A DNA stretch of 64,000 nucleotides from Strongylocentrotus droebachiensis (taxonomy: Eukaryota; Echinodermata; Echinoidea; Camarodonta; Strongylocentrotidae). Where the stretch lies: positions 62,001 to 126,000 of the forward strand of contig JAVYIG010000702.1 of assembly GCA_035222895.1 (NCBI GenBank). Reading direction: 5' to 3'. Below are positions 44,831-57,670 of the stretch, piece by piece. Each line of letters begins with the position of its first letter. Positions within the stretch are counted from its first letter, which is position 1. The notes below the pieces were generated by a model, which was not told where the DNA came from, made no database searches, and saw only the letters and a program-made list of their open reading frames with translations. A program made the translations under genes and the position numbers.

Positions 44831-45595
44831 AAACATCTGGGGCCCGTATTCTATAAGTTCTATGTTTATATCTAAAGTAGATATCCTCTATTGACATAAT
44901 CCCTTTACATCAATAAATAGAGAAAAATTTGAACCTGGTATGATGCTTAAAGTCTTTGTGGGTGAACTATACAGGTAGCATTCATTTTACTATTCTGTGC
45001 ATAAATTCGTCTGCAAGGATGACAATTAAAAGCTATTTAGAGACGTGGACTTAAAGCTGCTTTGATTCCGAATATAGTATATTTGTATCACTTATTTTTT
45101 TATATTTGTGCACAGAACTCTATTTATAGATTAATGACCCATTCTCCTTCTGATAGTCCGAATTAATTCCTGCATAAAGTAGGAGTTGGTGTACTGGAAC
45201 AGATATGATAATTATACGGATAATGGATAATACCGCCCTAAAATCATTTTAGATTGATGGGGATATATCAGTCGGTTTTTGATAGAGTGTAGGCCATTAC
45301 TTTTCGAGAGGATTAAGTGTAAGTAAGGAATTCTGAATTGACTTGTTTAGAGCAGAATATATGAATTTAGCGACCTATTTCTTGCTTATTTGCACGTTTA
45401 TTAGTATGAATATTCCATTAAAAATGACAGATACACATATCGCGTGGTAATTTGTTTTGATGTACGAATAAAACACCAATCTCTAGTCGGACCATGAATA
45501 AATCAATTGTGCAGCAACCGTAGCCGGAATCGCTGATATAGATATCAAAGAGGGTGATTAAATTTATACGACACGTATTCTGAGTGCAATCTAAA

Positions 45596-45920
45596 TCTTT
45601 GTTGTGTCATCTTGTGTTTTTACTTAAAATGTTACCATCGTTTCATCCTCTACTGTGTCATTTTCTTTTTTTAAAGCTAAGGTTATGATGTAATTAGCAT
45701 ACACACGGATTACATGAAAATCTGGTCAAGTGTCTATTAGATTGATCCAAAAATCTTTGCTTTGCCGTTTGCGTAATTTGCCTTTGAATTTTACCATTTG
45801 TTTCAGCCTCTACAAAATCGTTTACTTTTTTGAAACTGAGTTTATGAAGTATTTGGCATACACACGGATTACATGGGAAGAAAAAAAATGGTCACGTGTC
45901 TGTTACATTGATCCAGCATA
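45596..45920. repeat. Diverged tandem duplication, about 159 bp period
   Basis: CATACACACGGATTACATG occurs at 45699 and 45858. The sequence before (TTACCAT..GTTTCA..CCTCTAC) and after (GTGTCT.TTA.ATTGATCCA) is repeated in the same order. Confidence 0.75.
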
Positions 45921-48110
45921 CATAGGCACGTAATCGGTGCGTGGTTGGACGGGTTTTCTTTCCTTCTAAAATTATTGTGAGCGGAAGTTGCGATCTACTT
46001 AGATGAAATCTTATACTCGTTAATCCATAATAAAGGTTGGATTTCATCTCACTGATAATGATAGCTATCCCTAAAGGCAAAGGAAAAGGAAAAGGAAACA
46101 ACTGTCTAAAGTTGTTTCTCTGCTACGAAATATCTTCTAAACGTTTGGGATTTTAAACAACCGATAAAATCACACATCGTTGCAGCTATACATTTGTTTT
46201 TAAAAAGAAATATATTTGTTGTTTTTTAAAAAGTACGTTTACGGAACTATCAAAAAGGTTAAAGAGATTAAAGAGATTAAATCAATTGTCATGGTTGAAG
46301 ATTTAAATATGCACAATTAAAACACATTTATTTATCGTATCAAACAATTGTTATGATTATTATGATCTACATTTCCCTTTAATGTTGGACATACATGTAT
46401 TGTAGTTTACACGTACAGTTATCGTGTAAGTCTTACCAAAACTACTATTAATAATAGGGGCTTCTCATAAAACACACATGACACATGTCCGTCACGTCGT
46501 AACGCTCATGGCGTTCCACCATTATTACCCCGGATAGAGCTGCGGGCGATATTTTTGTTGAGATAAAGGTTAAGCATGCATAGAAAGCAATTAATTACGC
46601 ATGCAAATCTCATTAATGATTACATTGTTTAGTTATTTCTCGAATATACTGGCGTTTGAACATCAATCATTTTTGTTTGACATTGTCATATTCCATCATA
46701 CCAGAGACAACAAGTAAGAAAGATTAGAAATTAGTTGTCATCTGTAGGCTAACAAAACATATAACCTTGCCTTCAATGCCATGAGTATAAGGTAAGGCCT
46801 GTGTATATTAAGCCGACCGCATACTACACGGTCCGACAGAGATCCGATTTCAAAAGAAATGGCAATTATATTAGATATAGTTATTAAACAAATACAATCT
46901 TTCGAAATGAGTTTCAGTATTATGATTACGAATACACACCGTAAAAATTCAGTGCATTGAAAAGCCTGCTAGAAGAAGAAATTGGCTTCAAGTCGTAGAC
47001 AATCGCACGACCGTTTTGACATTACTACGATTCGCAGCCGATCTGGCCTTTAGACCAACAACAAAGCTTGCAATCCCCAGAAATTATGATTTTATTACCT
47101 ACGTGACTGTGCAGAAACTCGTTGGTTAAGATTATTCATGATTGGATGTTTCTATCAAGTGCTATAAAAAGAATTCTTCCAAAATCGAATCGTAGATGAG
47201 TTACAATACTTCTCGTGGTGAGCATAGTGAGATCAGGGTACAAGCCCTGGTGAGATAGTGCGTTTAAAGTAGAACGAGCCCAAGGGCTCATATCACTTTA
47301 CGTCACAGAATCGTTCCATCGCATCTCTACTCTTCTTCGATACTTTACCAAACAAAGGTCAAAGTCTGGATTTCATGATACGAACACCGAAGGAAAAAGA
47401 AGTGTTTCTTGGCGATTATCGCTTCCTTTGGGGGATGAAAGAAAGGTTGTTTTATTAATCAGACATATTATATGTTAGTATCTCTCGGGTAGAAAAAAAA
47501 CACATTAACACTTGCTTTCCTATTTGTGACCTTATATTCAAGTTACATACTCATGAATAATTTACGTATCAGTCCGAATCCCAATTCCATTCTCTCCCTT
47601 CAAACAAATCTGAAACATCCTTTCCTGCGTTCTCCTGATCGCTGCTGGATAAGGGAAAGCTTAGACAACTAGAAATAATCGCTGCGTTTTTAGCAGATGA
47701 TTCTATATCATATCTATAGCACCCTGGGTAAAGGTACTACGCAAGAGAGCACTCGTGTCCACTCATTCACAGGTGCTTTTCTATTTACCACAATTACCCC
47801 CACGAAAGTTCTTGCTTCTTAGAAATACAACCGATCAGCGCTTCCCGAGCATATAGTTGAGGTTACCCGCATCCATTAGCCTGTCACCGTGATCACGACC
47901 GTGAGATAAAAGCTACGGATAAATGACCATGCAAGTGCCGAACATGCCATTCAAAATGGTTCGTGTAGGTCGGTATTTACATCTCATTGTGATCTATATA
48001 TCTCCTTTGACATCATATTTTAGCTAAATATCTTTCATAATTTAATAATATTATTTTACCGATTGCAAACGTCCTCTCACCTCTCATCTGTATCGTTTAA
48101 AATCACGTGC

Positions 48111-48268
48111 TGGGGGGGGGGGGGTGTTCCACAAAACTTGTCACCAGTGGCAAATGACAGTTTCTGTTATAAGCTACTGAAATCCTTGTTTCTGATTGGT
48201 CATCAGCAGATTTGTCACTGATTTTTGTCATTTGTCATTGAAAAAAAGGCTTTGTGAAATACCCCCCT
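48111..48268. mobile_element. Small MITE with G-rich/C-rich ends
   Basis: GGGGGGTGTTCCACAAAAC and GTCACCAGTGGCAAATGACA at the left pair with TGTCATTTGTCATTG and GGCTTTGTGAAATACCCCCC at the right. The flanking DNA recurs without the insert near 55017-55075. Confidence 0.72.
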
Positions 48269-49734
48269 GAAATGTTAATTCGCACATGAACTTGAAATGA
48301 TACTCGACGGATAATAACATGTTATGCGACTGGAATCAGACGATGCACGGCGGGTGAAGTTTTATTCTAGCATTTAAGAAGCTAGAATGAATCTACAGGT
48401 TTCCACATCTGTACTCATTCATAAGTGCTCGTATGAATAAGATTTCTGTGCATGTATCTATCAAGAGCGATAGCGAGGATTAATGGGTCAAAAGCCCTTT
48501 TGAGACCCTGATCAATAGAGGAGCGAGTAGAAAGTACTAACGATGAATAACATTGATATCCTCTATGACATTGACATTTAACTGTGAGACTACGCCTTCT
48601 TGCCTTTATCATGAATCTTTTTCTTCTTTTTTCTGCATCATACGAATGTTTAAAAGGCACAAGATTCAGGCTAAGAATTGACCGATTTTTATTGCAACGT
48701 AGAGCAGTTGAATCGATATCAACATGGGGGAAATAAGGATTGTAATCTGACGCATCCAACATGTTTAATAATATGATCATAGATTATACATGATATTACA
48801 TTATGCGCATGATGTGTGATTTCATTTTCGTATGCCTGAGGTCATCAGGGCCTACGGTCTCGCGAATTCTAGATCAAGTGAGGTACCCCCCACATGGCCT
48901 ATTGATAATCTTGCTCCCCTCCCGACCTGTGTATTTTCTGACAATAAGCAGCTATCCATGGGGGTGATACTCAAATAAGGCCTGATGCAGTTCTTGTCAT
49001 TATACTGATATGGAACCAAGTTTCGATTCCCTCTTTGTCAATTTGATTCAATCAATAATCTATTATTTGCCAAACTTGCTTGCGAGAAATTTTGGACACA
49101 TATGTTCTGCATAAATATGTACGGTATCCTTGTTTTTAATCATTGTTCTTACCAGATATTTAATAATGATGATAATGATAATAATACGGCGCAAATGGCA
49201 ATTATTGAGGGATACTTCAGTTTTGTTGCAGAGGATGCGAAATAATTTTTTGTGAGATAATGAAAAACTGAGTGTCAAATTTGAAAGAATATACAAATTG
49301 AATGACAAAATCATCTTTGTTTGATCAAAAACGGTTTAGAGACGGCTGAAAAATCCATAAATATAACCATTTCTGATATTTGTGGTGCCCAAAAATATTC
49401 GGTAATTTTGAACCAGCCGTTGAAAAACGAGATAGCGCCGTGTACGTTTTTTGTAGCCGATGCCGATGTTGGATTTTTGTTGGCTTTTTCGTGTTGGTTA
49501 TAATACGCACAACCAGCCGGCCCGTGTATTGTTATTATTAATTAATGAATTAGTTAATAAATGGTCATCGTATTTTTTTTTTAAGTGGAGCTAAATTGGT
49601 ATGATCATATTCAATCTAAATTCACACATTGTGGGGTCTAAAATTACCTTCATAGCAATGTTAGGTTCTAAAAGTGCACTAGAAATGTCATAAATAAGAA
49701 TAAGAGCAATAACCATGCACTTTCAAGGCATTTG

Positions 49735-50240
49735 CGATCTTAAACAAGAGCTGAACTATCCCTTTAAGTCTCTGAGCGCTATAGAAATAGAAGAAAATCG
49801 AGAAGTTAGTACAGAAGAAATGGAATAATAAGAACATCATATCATGATGAATATCCAAACTGGAAACTACCTGTATAATACATTGTATTGTATAAAGAAA
49901 GGTACGAAATTACGTTTGAAAAAAGTTAAGACTTTTACAGAGGCTTAAATAGATCAAGAGAAGAACATTCTATGATATTACTAGGTAGTTTGTTCCATAG
50001 TTGAGGGACTGCATGTTGAAATGCTTTATGCCCATATGATATTGTAAATAACGTAAGGGGAACAAAAAACTGTCTGGAACTATAATAGAACGAAGCTGCC
50101 TAATTGGATGATACTCATGGAGCAGATGTTGTAAGCAGAGAGGAGCCAATAATTTATGCTGGCATTCCCCCCTTAAAATCTGTCTCGAGCCGTTCCTGGC
50201 AGACCTAACAGGGACAATCATTTCCAGAGACAATCAGAAA
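49735..50240 (-). pseudogene. 3' end of a CR1/L2-type LINE (decayed)
   Basis: The minus-strand frame reads LAPLCLQHLLHEYHPIRQLR, then a degenerate FQHAVPQLWN..P..I block just before 49970. This is the C-terminal pattern of CR1/L2 reverse transcriptases. The 3' end contains TATAGCGCTCAGAGACTTAA near 49765, the usual LINE tail. Confidence 0.68.
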
Positions 50241-51618
50241 AGATAACAGGAAGTCATTTGACAAAATATGTCGACGACAACCTTTTCCGTTAACTGGTCA
50301 CCGAGATTCCGAGATTCGAGTGTTGCCAATAACAATGTTATTACCCTTCTTGTATTCTTGCTTCATTTACACTAGACTGCCCAAATCAGAATTCCAATCA
50401 AGTTATTGGATTCGAGCATGATTTATTTCATAGTACGTGTTACTTGGACGTGCTTATTGCACAACCATAATGTCAGATTAGATTACGTGCAAGCTCCAAG
50501 CAGGAAATAGAGACATTATCGAGCATCTTGTTACGATTCTGTGCAGGGAGATCTTATCTGTTTAAGATTCATTGAACGTACTTTCATTCAAAGAAAGTGA
50601 TTTTATATTTAGTTACCGGGTTTATTCAACCTTCCTCATTATTGATGTTTTTGGCGTGGACTCCCGGTTTCGAGAATCAATTCTGGGTAAAAAAAAAATA
50701 TTTTAAAACATAAATCTACAAATCACATTACACTATTTTTTTTGAATCCCGATCGATTGATAAAACGTGAGAGTATCGTAGAAAATTATGATCTAGCAAA
50801 TCTTAAATTGTTCGAACGAACCTGTGCAAATTTATTTCTCTAAGAAATCAATTTCTGGACTTCCCAAACAGCCCCAACATCAAACAGTGCTATTGATATA
50901 AAAATGGCACTATTGCCCTTCGATCCTACATACAATTTTTATTTTGCTAGCTATAAGTTTATGTTTCTATTTTGCCTATCAGTGAGAGAAAACATCCCGT
51001 CCATGCCCGTATGCCTGTAAATACTATTATAACATGGCTTAATGCATGTGCAGTAATGCGCCTATAAGTTACGTATCTTTTGTTCCATAACGCCTGCAAG
51101 GTGTTGCATTATGTGACGCCGGCTGCCCAAAGTATATCATTGCTCTGCACTACTCCAATAAACTCACCAAATTAAACAAAATTCATTTCATGTCGCAGAA
51201 AGCATCTGTCATTCAAAATGTTATCCGTTGCACAAAATGAGTCACAATTTGCTGACTTGTGTGTGCGTCTGTTGTTTGACACCTAATTTGAGGGTGACAA
51301 AAATTGACGAAAACGATAAACGTTGCGTTGAATTACGGGCCTATTCACTTCTTGCTTTCATAGGCTCCGTTACCGTAGTTACTGACGCAATCGAAAGGGC
51401 CCCCTTTATTTGTGCTATACAGGCAATGTGTATTACCTGAATGACTCAATGCCCGTAACACATGAGGCGTCATTCTGCTGACGTCACCGATTGGCGTGAT
51501 CTTTGATGCGCCACGCCACGTGAGAATGGCATCGCATAAACATTTGAAATGAACATGGCCAACATTGTGTTGAAAAGCTGGTGCTTCGATAGTTCATTGG
51601 CCGGATTAACGTATGTAA
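50241..51618. other. Unannotated AT-rich stretch
   Basis: No exon, RNA gene or repeat recognised. Confidence 0.5.
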
Positions 51619-51810
51619 TAGGGACTTTTAGATTTGCACGTCGACAGCTTTGACTGCAACACGTGACATCATTTTAAGGCACTGGGCATGCGTCACGTCG
51701 TCTCAGTAGGCGATCGAGAATGCGTCAACATCGATTTTCCTAAATCTAGTACGGTACTAGTATATGCCGCGTGCGCATAAAATATACAGTTCCTCAGGTA
51801 GACAAAGGAA

Positions 51811-51907
51811 CTTCCCTTCCCTGCTATTATGTAAAAATGTGTAGAACAGGTGTAACATGCATATTCACCTGTTCTACACATTTTTACATAATAGCAGTGA
51901 AGGGATG
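51811..51907. repeat. Hairpin with 42-nt arms
   Basis: Left arm 51811-51852 and right arm 51866-51907 are reverse complements with two mismatches, separated by a 13-nt loop. The core TTATGTAAAAATGTGTAGAA pairs exactly. Confidence 0.9.
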
Positions 51908-51919
51908 TTCTCCCACAGC

Positions 51920-52228
51920 AATAGGCTATTTTCGTAATGTAAGAAAATTTAATGCATAAGTCTTTGTGAAGTGCCTCAATACATATTATTTCATTCACCT
52001 GATAAGAATAAAAGTATTTCAATGGACAGAATCCGAACTGCATACATTAGTTGTTGCCAGGTTGGACAAATATATGGCTTGACCTACCTAGCAACACTTA
52101 ATATATGCAGTTTGCATTCTGACTATTGAAGTACTATTATTCTTATTGGGTGAATGAAATAACTTGTATTGAGGCACTTTACAAAGACTTATGCATTAAT
52201 GTGGTTACATTACGGAAACGGCCTATTG
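51920..52228. mobile_element. Palindromic MITE family A, copy 5 (full length, nested)
   Basis: A complete copy from AATAGGCTATTTTCGTAATG to CATTACGGAAACGGCCTATT, with arms of about 145 nt around a CAGGTTGG..CCTACCTAGC centre. It lies inside a larger inverted-repeat composite (51619-52431). Confidence 0.87.
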
Positions 52229-52431
52229 TTGAGGGTAGAATGAGGAACTGTATATTTTGTCCTCTTTCTTTGTCCGTTATGTTCATATAGTGTTACTTCC
52301 TGCATGCATGTATATCGTCGAGTGCAATCTAAAAGATTTCTAATTGTAGTCAACATGGGCAGTTGAGTACGTTGATACGCATGATCAGTCGGCGTTCGTC
52401 GTGTTCTCGTCCACTCAATCTAAAAGTCCCT

Positions 52432-54253
52432 CATAGCGCAACCGGAATAACGCCTCTTGTATAAGGAGGGCAATACGTGCGTTAAGGTGAATTGGAACGG
52501 AAGCTTCTTATACAACCACCATTCAATTACAGCCTTGTTTTTAGTTTGATTGTATGTAATACATGTCACGCACGTACCGGAATTTTACCCACTCATGTAA
52601 GGAATATTCCAAATATTGATTACCTGCCATAAGCAAGACAGCTAGAAATAGATGGGGCTCAAAAGGGCTCTTGATTGAGATTGAGACTTCTTTTTATTTT
52701 CACGTCATCTCGGAACGTTTTCCGAGTAATAGTTCCATTAATTATAGGTTACGGGCTTTGACATTTACCGTGTCTGCTTTCTACAGATGTATATTTGTTT
52801 GTTTTTCCCCATATTGCTAACTATTTTCTTCAGGTGAGCGGTGAGGCTCAAACAAGGAGATAATTTGAAGGGAAAGTGAGTGGGGGGACGGTCACATAAT
52901 TAGAAATACAAAGTTATTGTAATAGAGATTAAATTGTAAGAAATATATATTACAGAATTATAAACAGATGAAATAAGTTACAATATGAAGACCAAATATG
53001 GTTACGATTTGAATTTAGTAACAAACTATAAAACAATATGAAGCCAAAGTACAAAATATGATGAGATAAAGTTTAAGAGACCATGAAGAGGAGAATGAGG
53101 AAGGAAACTACTCAAATAATGAAGAACTACAGTGTGTGATGCAAAGGGCCACAAAGGGAAAATATAACTAAAAGAACGAGGAAAGTATATACTTTAAGAA
53201 ACGAAAACAAGATGCATAAACGACAAAGAAAAGCTATTTCATAAAAGAAAAATGAAACTTTCTTGTAATATTTTGGACTTTGCTATTATCTGATCACTCA
53301 GTTGAAGAAAGGTTGCTTAACCTATACGAAAAAACGGTTAACTGTCTAATATCAAACCAGGGAGAAGAAGAAGAGAGATAAAATGGAATTGGTCACATCT
53401 TCAGTCGTATAATTGAAGTGATTTCTTGTCTATATCTCGCCATGCCTCAAACCACACAATAAGTGTTCTTCTTCAACAAATGGCGTACTCTTGACTGCTC
53501 ATCAACTCTCTCTTTCCAGAGCGGCCTGACGTAAGCACTTCAACGCCCATCTGTTAAAGGTTTTATTCTTAAGTGAACAAATAGAATTCAAACTGTGTTT
53601 TGATCTAAACTATGAAAAAAGGACGCTTCAAAGGGAATATGTCGAACCATTGTTGTGTAATGAGAGGTATAATAGAGGTATTTCTCTTTTGTTTAACTTG
53701 TTTTGTTCTGTTTTCAGAAAATAAAAGCGTGTCCAGGCATTGGCTTTTATGAGGAGGGGGAGGGGGAGGGGGTAGAATATCCTAGGCAATATCAACCTAA
53801 GCATTTCAGAAGAAGAAAGGGTTATTTATTACCCCTTTTCCCACCCTCTAAGTATTATAGTGAAACATATGAATATAAAATGGAGGTAATAATCTATGAT
53901 TATTTTCCATTTTCCCCCGAAATTATCCACTCTACAAAACTTATGTTTATTTTATTGTTATTTGGCAAAGAAAAAGCAAAATATATTACAGAATGAAAAA
54001 CAACGGAAAGAGAGTTAGTAGAGGGGAACATTCCTCTCGTGCCCATAAATGTTACTTTAATACCCTGCATACCATTACCCTTTTCGTTACAACAAAAGTT
54101 TAATAAAACCTTTAACGCGTGTTCTTAATATTCAAATACTTTATCCACTACATCATTTGTATTCGAAAATTAGTTACATAACGCAGATTAAAACGTTCTT
54201 CAATGCTTTCTTTGCCGCCCCAAGCCACAATATTTGCACTAATGTCCTTTGGC
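52432..54253. other. Unannotated A-rich stretch
   Basis: A/G-rich on the + strand from 52850 to 53400. Short GAGGGGGAGGG repeat at about 53750. No gene supported. Confidence 0.5.
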
Positions 54254-55002
54254 ATTAAAGGGCCCATGACATCGACATACAAGTGTGTTCCTGTTGGTGT
54301 GCAGTCCTGCATACATCTCATATTTTGATATGTTAACTTCTGAATTTGTTTCATAGATTTTTTAAATATTTTTTGAAATATTTGTTTTTCAAACTTGCTA
54401 AGCTCCACCCCAATCACTTCCAGATCTCATTCCCCTTGTGACATCATCTGTCAGTCATCAATGAGCTAACTTGAGAAAGTGGTATGTATCTGTGACGAAG
54501 TCTACTACCTGTTACAATAGGTAATAGTAATACAATAGCAACATAATATACAAGTTGCTATGTCAGACATGCTGTAGCATCACCAGTAAGACAAAGGCAA
54601 TGATGATGTATTGTACATATGTATGGAAGCATGCAATTATATTATGAACGTGTGCTAAGCACCATTGTCTATTCTAGAATATTATTTTAGTCTGACATGT
54701 CTGACATAGCAACTTATATGTTGCTATTGTTTGTGGTATTGTAACAGGTAGTCAACATTGGCATAGTTACATGCCACTTTCTCAAGTTAGCTCATTGATG
54801 ACTGACATATGATGTCACAAGGGGAATGATATCTGGAGGTTTTGGGGGTGGAGCTAAGCAAGTTTGAAAAACAAATATTTAAAAAATCTATTTAAAAATC
54901 TATGAAACAAATTCAGAAGTTTACATATCAAAATATGAGATGTATGCAGGACTGCACACCAACATGAACACACTTGTATGTCGATGTCATGGGCCCTTTA
55001 AT
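54254..55002. mobile_element. 749-bp element with very long terminal inverted repeats
   Basis: ATTAAAGGGCCCATGACATC at the left is inverted at the right (ending GGGCCCTTTAAT). The arms stay complementary for about 300 nt each, through CAGGACTGCACACCAAC-type and CAAGTTAGCTCATTGATGAC sequences, leaving a centre near 54590-54680. No protein. Confidence 0.88.
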
Positions 55003-55090
55003 CTACACTTGCATGTACGTCCTCTCACCTCTCATCCGTGTCGTTTAAAATCACGTGATTACCAATACGCATATGAACTTAATAGACACA

Positions 55091-56732
55091 CTCAACCCAG
55101 GTGAGGTTAATGGGTATCTGGTAGGATTATTCCTTGAAATGCACTGTACGCTGATAATGGCTGCCGGAGCTAAAGCTAGGGTATTAATTTTCCAGGCTCT
55201 TTGAAACCGCATAGGTAAGTTTAACATTATCAATTTGATATGCGCAAAACAAGAACCGAATATTATTATTATTATTACTCAAGACAGCGCTCGAATGACT
55301 GTCAAGAATTGAAGCAAAAATACACATACCCGTCATAAGCAGTAGGTATTATCTTGTAAATTAATTTATTATTAATAAAACGTCAAGTCCACAGATCTTT
55401 GGCCTTAAACTCTAATTACATTTTAAGAATTTAAAGAATGAGTTATTAGTGCGTGAACATAAATACCGGCAAATAATATATTTACAGCATTGAAGAATAG
55501 AACCTTAACATAATTTTTTTCAATGCTGTTTTACGTCAAAAACTAGTGCGTTTTCAAAACGAAATTATATAGGTCATACCTTGTACAATCCTAAAATCAA
55601 CAGGAAGATTGATCTATCATTATCATTTTGAGACTCTCCTGGCCAATCAAGTATGATTATATTGCATCTGCAAGGATTAAGATGTGATAACTATGTTACC
55701 TTGGTAACAGAGGACGTCACTGTTAGAACTTATAAGATAAGATGTTGGGGAGATGGCGTAAAGTCAATATTAGAAAGGTAACAATCAGCAAAATATGCTG
55801 AGTGGAAAAAAACCGTCAAACATGTTACTTCTCATTCACAGAACATCCGAGAACTGAAAATTAAAGCTAATTGATCGAGATGTCGAAGTAGATGAATGTA
55901 ATTTGACATCGCATGTCGATAAAAGATACATTATTGACCTGTTAAGTGCATGATTCTCTTACAAAGACTAGATAAAATATATTGATGACAGATTTTAGTG
56001 GCGTAATTGTGAACTTTGAAGTAAGTGCTTGGACAGGGCACACCTCTAGTTATTTACATTATCGTCTGGCTGTCGACTCAACACGATATAGGATTCAAGA
56101 ACGTGAACCTATATCCCCCACACATACACACACACACGCACACACCCACACTTCCTGTCCAACATTGTCCAAATCAGCACCCATCTCTCTCTCTCTTTGC
56201 AATATATATGTATAAATGTATCTCTCTTTCTCTCGCTCCCCTCTGTATCTTTATTTCGTCCGTATTTCTGCCCTACTTTTTTTGTTAATAAAATAATTCA
56301 GCATTCCTCACGAAGCTGTAAACAACGAACTATTTTGTAAATTTTATCGTTGCTTTGTCATGTACGAATATCAATACATCCAATGTAAATGCCAAAGCAA
56401 AATGCAAAAAGTGAAATATAGAAATCATAATTTTTGCGTATTAAAGCAAAATTGAGGTATGTGATTAGAGCTGTTCCTTTATCTAAAATGTTGGCCTAGA
56501 TGTTTTGTCCATAGAAGTGCTGCTTCATGTATTTATCTTTTACCTTCGTGTGGTTATGATTGAATGAAACACAATTTTACCGTCACATTCCGTATCAAAT
56601 TTGTGAAATTATGAATATACTTTCAATCCATTAGAGAATGAGTGCCATGAAGAAAAATGGGTGTATTGCACGCAATAAAACGTTCTTTTCAAAAGATAGC
56701 TCTTTCCCCTAGTGTATAGATCTCGCTCGTCT

Positions 56733-56772
<40 letters not shown>

Positions 56773-56850
56773 CCCCTCTCTCTCTCCTTTATTACTACCA
56801 TTCTCCAATGACCCTTATCTGTCTACCTCTTTCTTGCATTTATCTTTCGT

Positions 56851-56882
<32 letters not shown>

Positions 56883-57268
56883 CCCCCCCCCCCCATTACC
56901 ATTTTCCAATGACCCTCATCTGTCTACCTCTTTCTTACACTTATCGTTGTTCTCTCTCACTATCTCTCTCTCTCTCTCTCTCTCTCCTCCTCCTCCTCGC
57001 CCTGCCCTTCCATCTTCAATTCGGTTGTGTTCTCAGATCTGTTGTCCTCGTTGACCATTTCAGTCTATTAGCCGGGTCGTATATTGAGTCTTCATAAAAC
57101 CGATGCTTGAATTGATCGAGGCATACTTCTCAAAGACTGCTCGTATTTATCCTGCGATTTAATCCAATTACATGGACGAAGGAATACAGGCTAAGGTCAA
57201 TTGATCGACTATCTTTCTATGAGTATTAATTCATCTACTGCGTGCACTCTGGAGACATATAAGAATTA
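55091..57268. other. Unannotated stretch with CT microsatellites
   Basis: Contains a CA repeat (56121-56150) and three CT tracts (56736-56785, 56849-56893, 56953-56999). The second and third follow near-copies of CCAATGACCCT.ATCTGTCTA, a local duplication. No exon found. Confidence 0.55.
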
Positions 57269-57638
57269 TTTCTTATCCTATCTCATAGCTTGTAAATGAT
57301 TACGAAGACTGAATTTCAGTTGTGTTCTATCCATTTATTTTAGATAAACCTAAGTCAAAGCCGAATGGCCTCAAATATTGAAAAGTAAAACAAAATACAC
57401 ACACGCAGTCCTGTAATATGAACTTTGGTATAGAGGATTAACGAAGGAATTATTGTTTCTTATCATATCTCATAGCTTGTAAATAATTACGAAGATAGAA
57501 TTTCAATTGGATTCTATCCATATATTTAGATAAATCTAAATCAAAGCCGAATGGCTTCAAACATTGAAAAAAGAGAAAAACACACACGCACGCAGTCCTG
57601 TAATATGAACTTTGGTATAGTGGATTAACGAAAGAACT
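57269..57638. repeat. Tandem duplication of about 186 bp
   Basis: TCTCATAGCTTGTAAAT.ATTACGAAGA, AAGCCGAATGGC and CGCAGTCCTGTAATATGAAC appear in the same order in both units (57269-57454 and 57455-57638). Confidence 0.88.
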
Positions 57639-57670
57639 AAAGAAAATGAATCCGTTGATAATATCGCGTA

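Larger units (their letters stand above)
44831..49734. other. Unannotated stretch with small repeats
   Basis: Contains a tandem duplication (45596-45920), AAGGAAAAGG repeats near 46075-46100 and a MITE at about 48111-48268. A minus-strand frame at 48415-48780 has no recognisable domain. No gene supported. Confidence 0.5.
51619..52431. mobile_element. Composite element with family B termini and nested palindromes
   Basis: TAGGGACTTTTAGATT (51619) and AATCTAAAAGTCCCT (ending 52431) match family B ends. Inside lie a perfect 18-bp inverted pair (51779-51796 and 52241-52258), a 42-bp-arm hairpin (51811-51907) and a full family A MITE (51920-52228). Successive insertion is the simplest reading. 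Confidence 0.65.

Noticed and set aside
48415-48780. 121-codon minus-strand frame containing ALDRYMHRN, reminiscent of a GPCR DRY motif
   Set aside because: No surrounding transmembrane pattern, wrong strand for the GPCR gene and no splice support.
51228-51440. 70-codon + strand frame with CVCVCC
   Set aside because: No domain, no splice context and no similarity to the neighbouring genes; chance frame.
53703-53996. 97-codon + strand frame after TTTTCAG
   Set aside because: The acceptor-like sequence is not enough; low-complexity start and no recognisable family.
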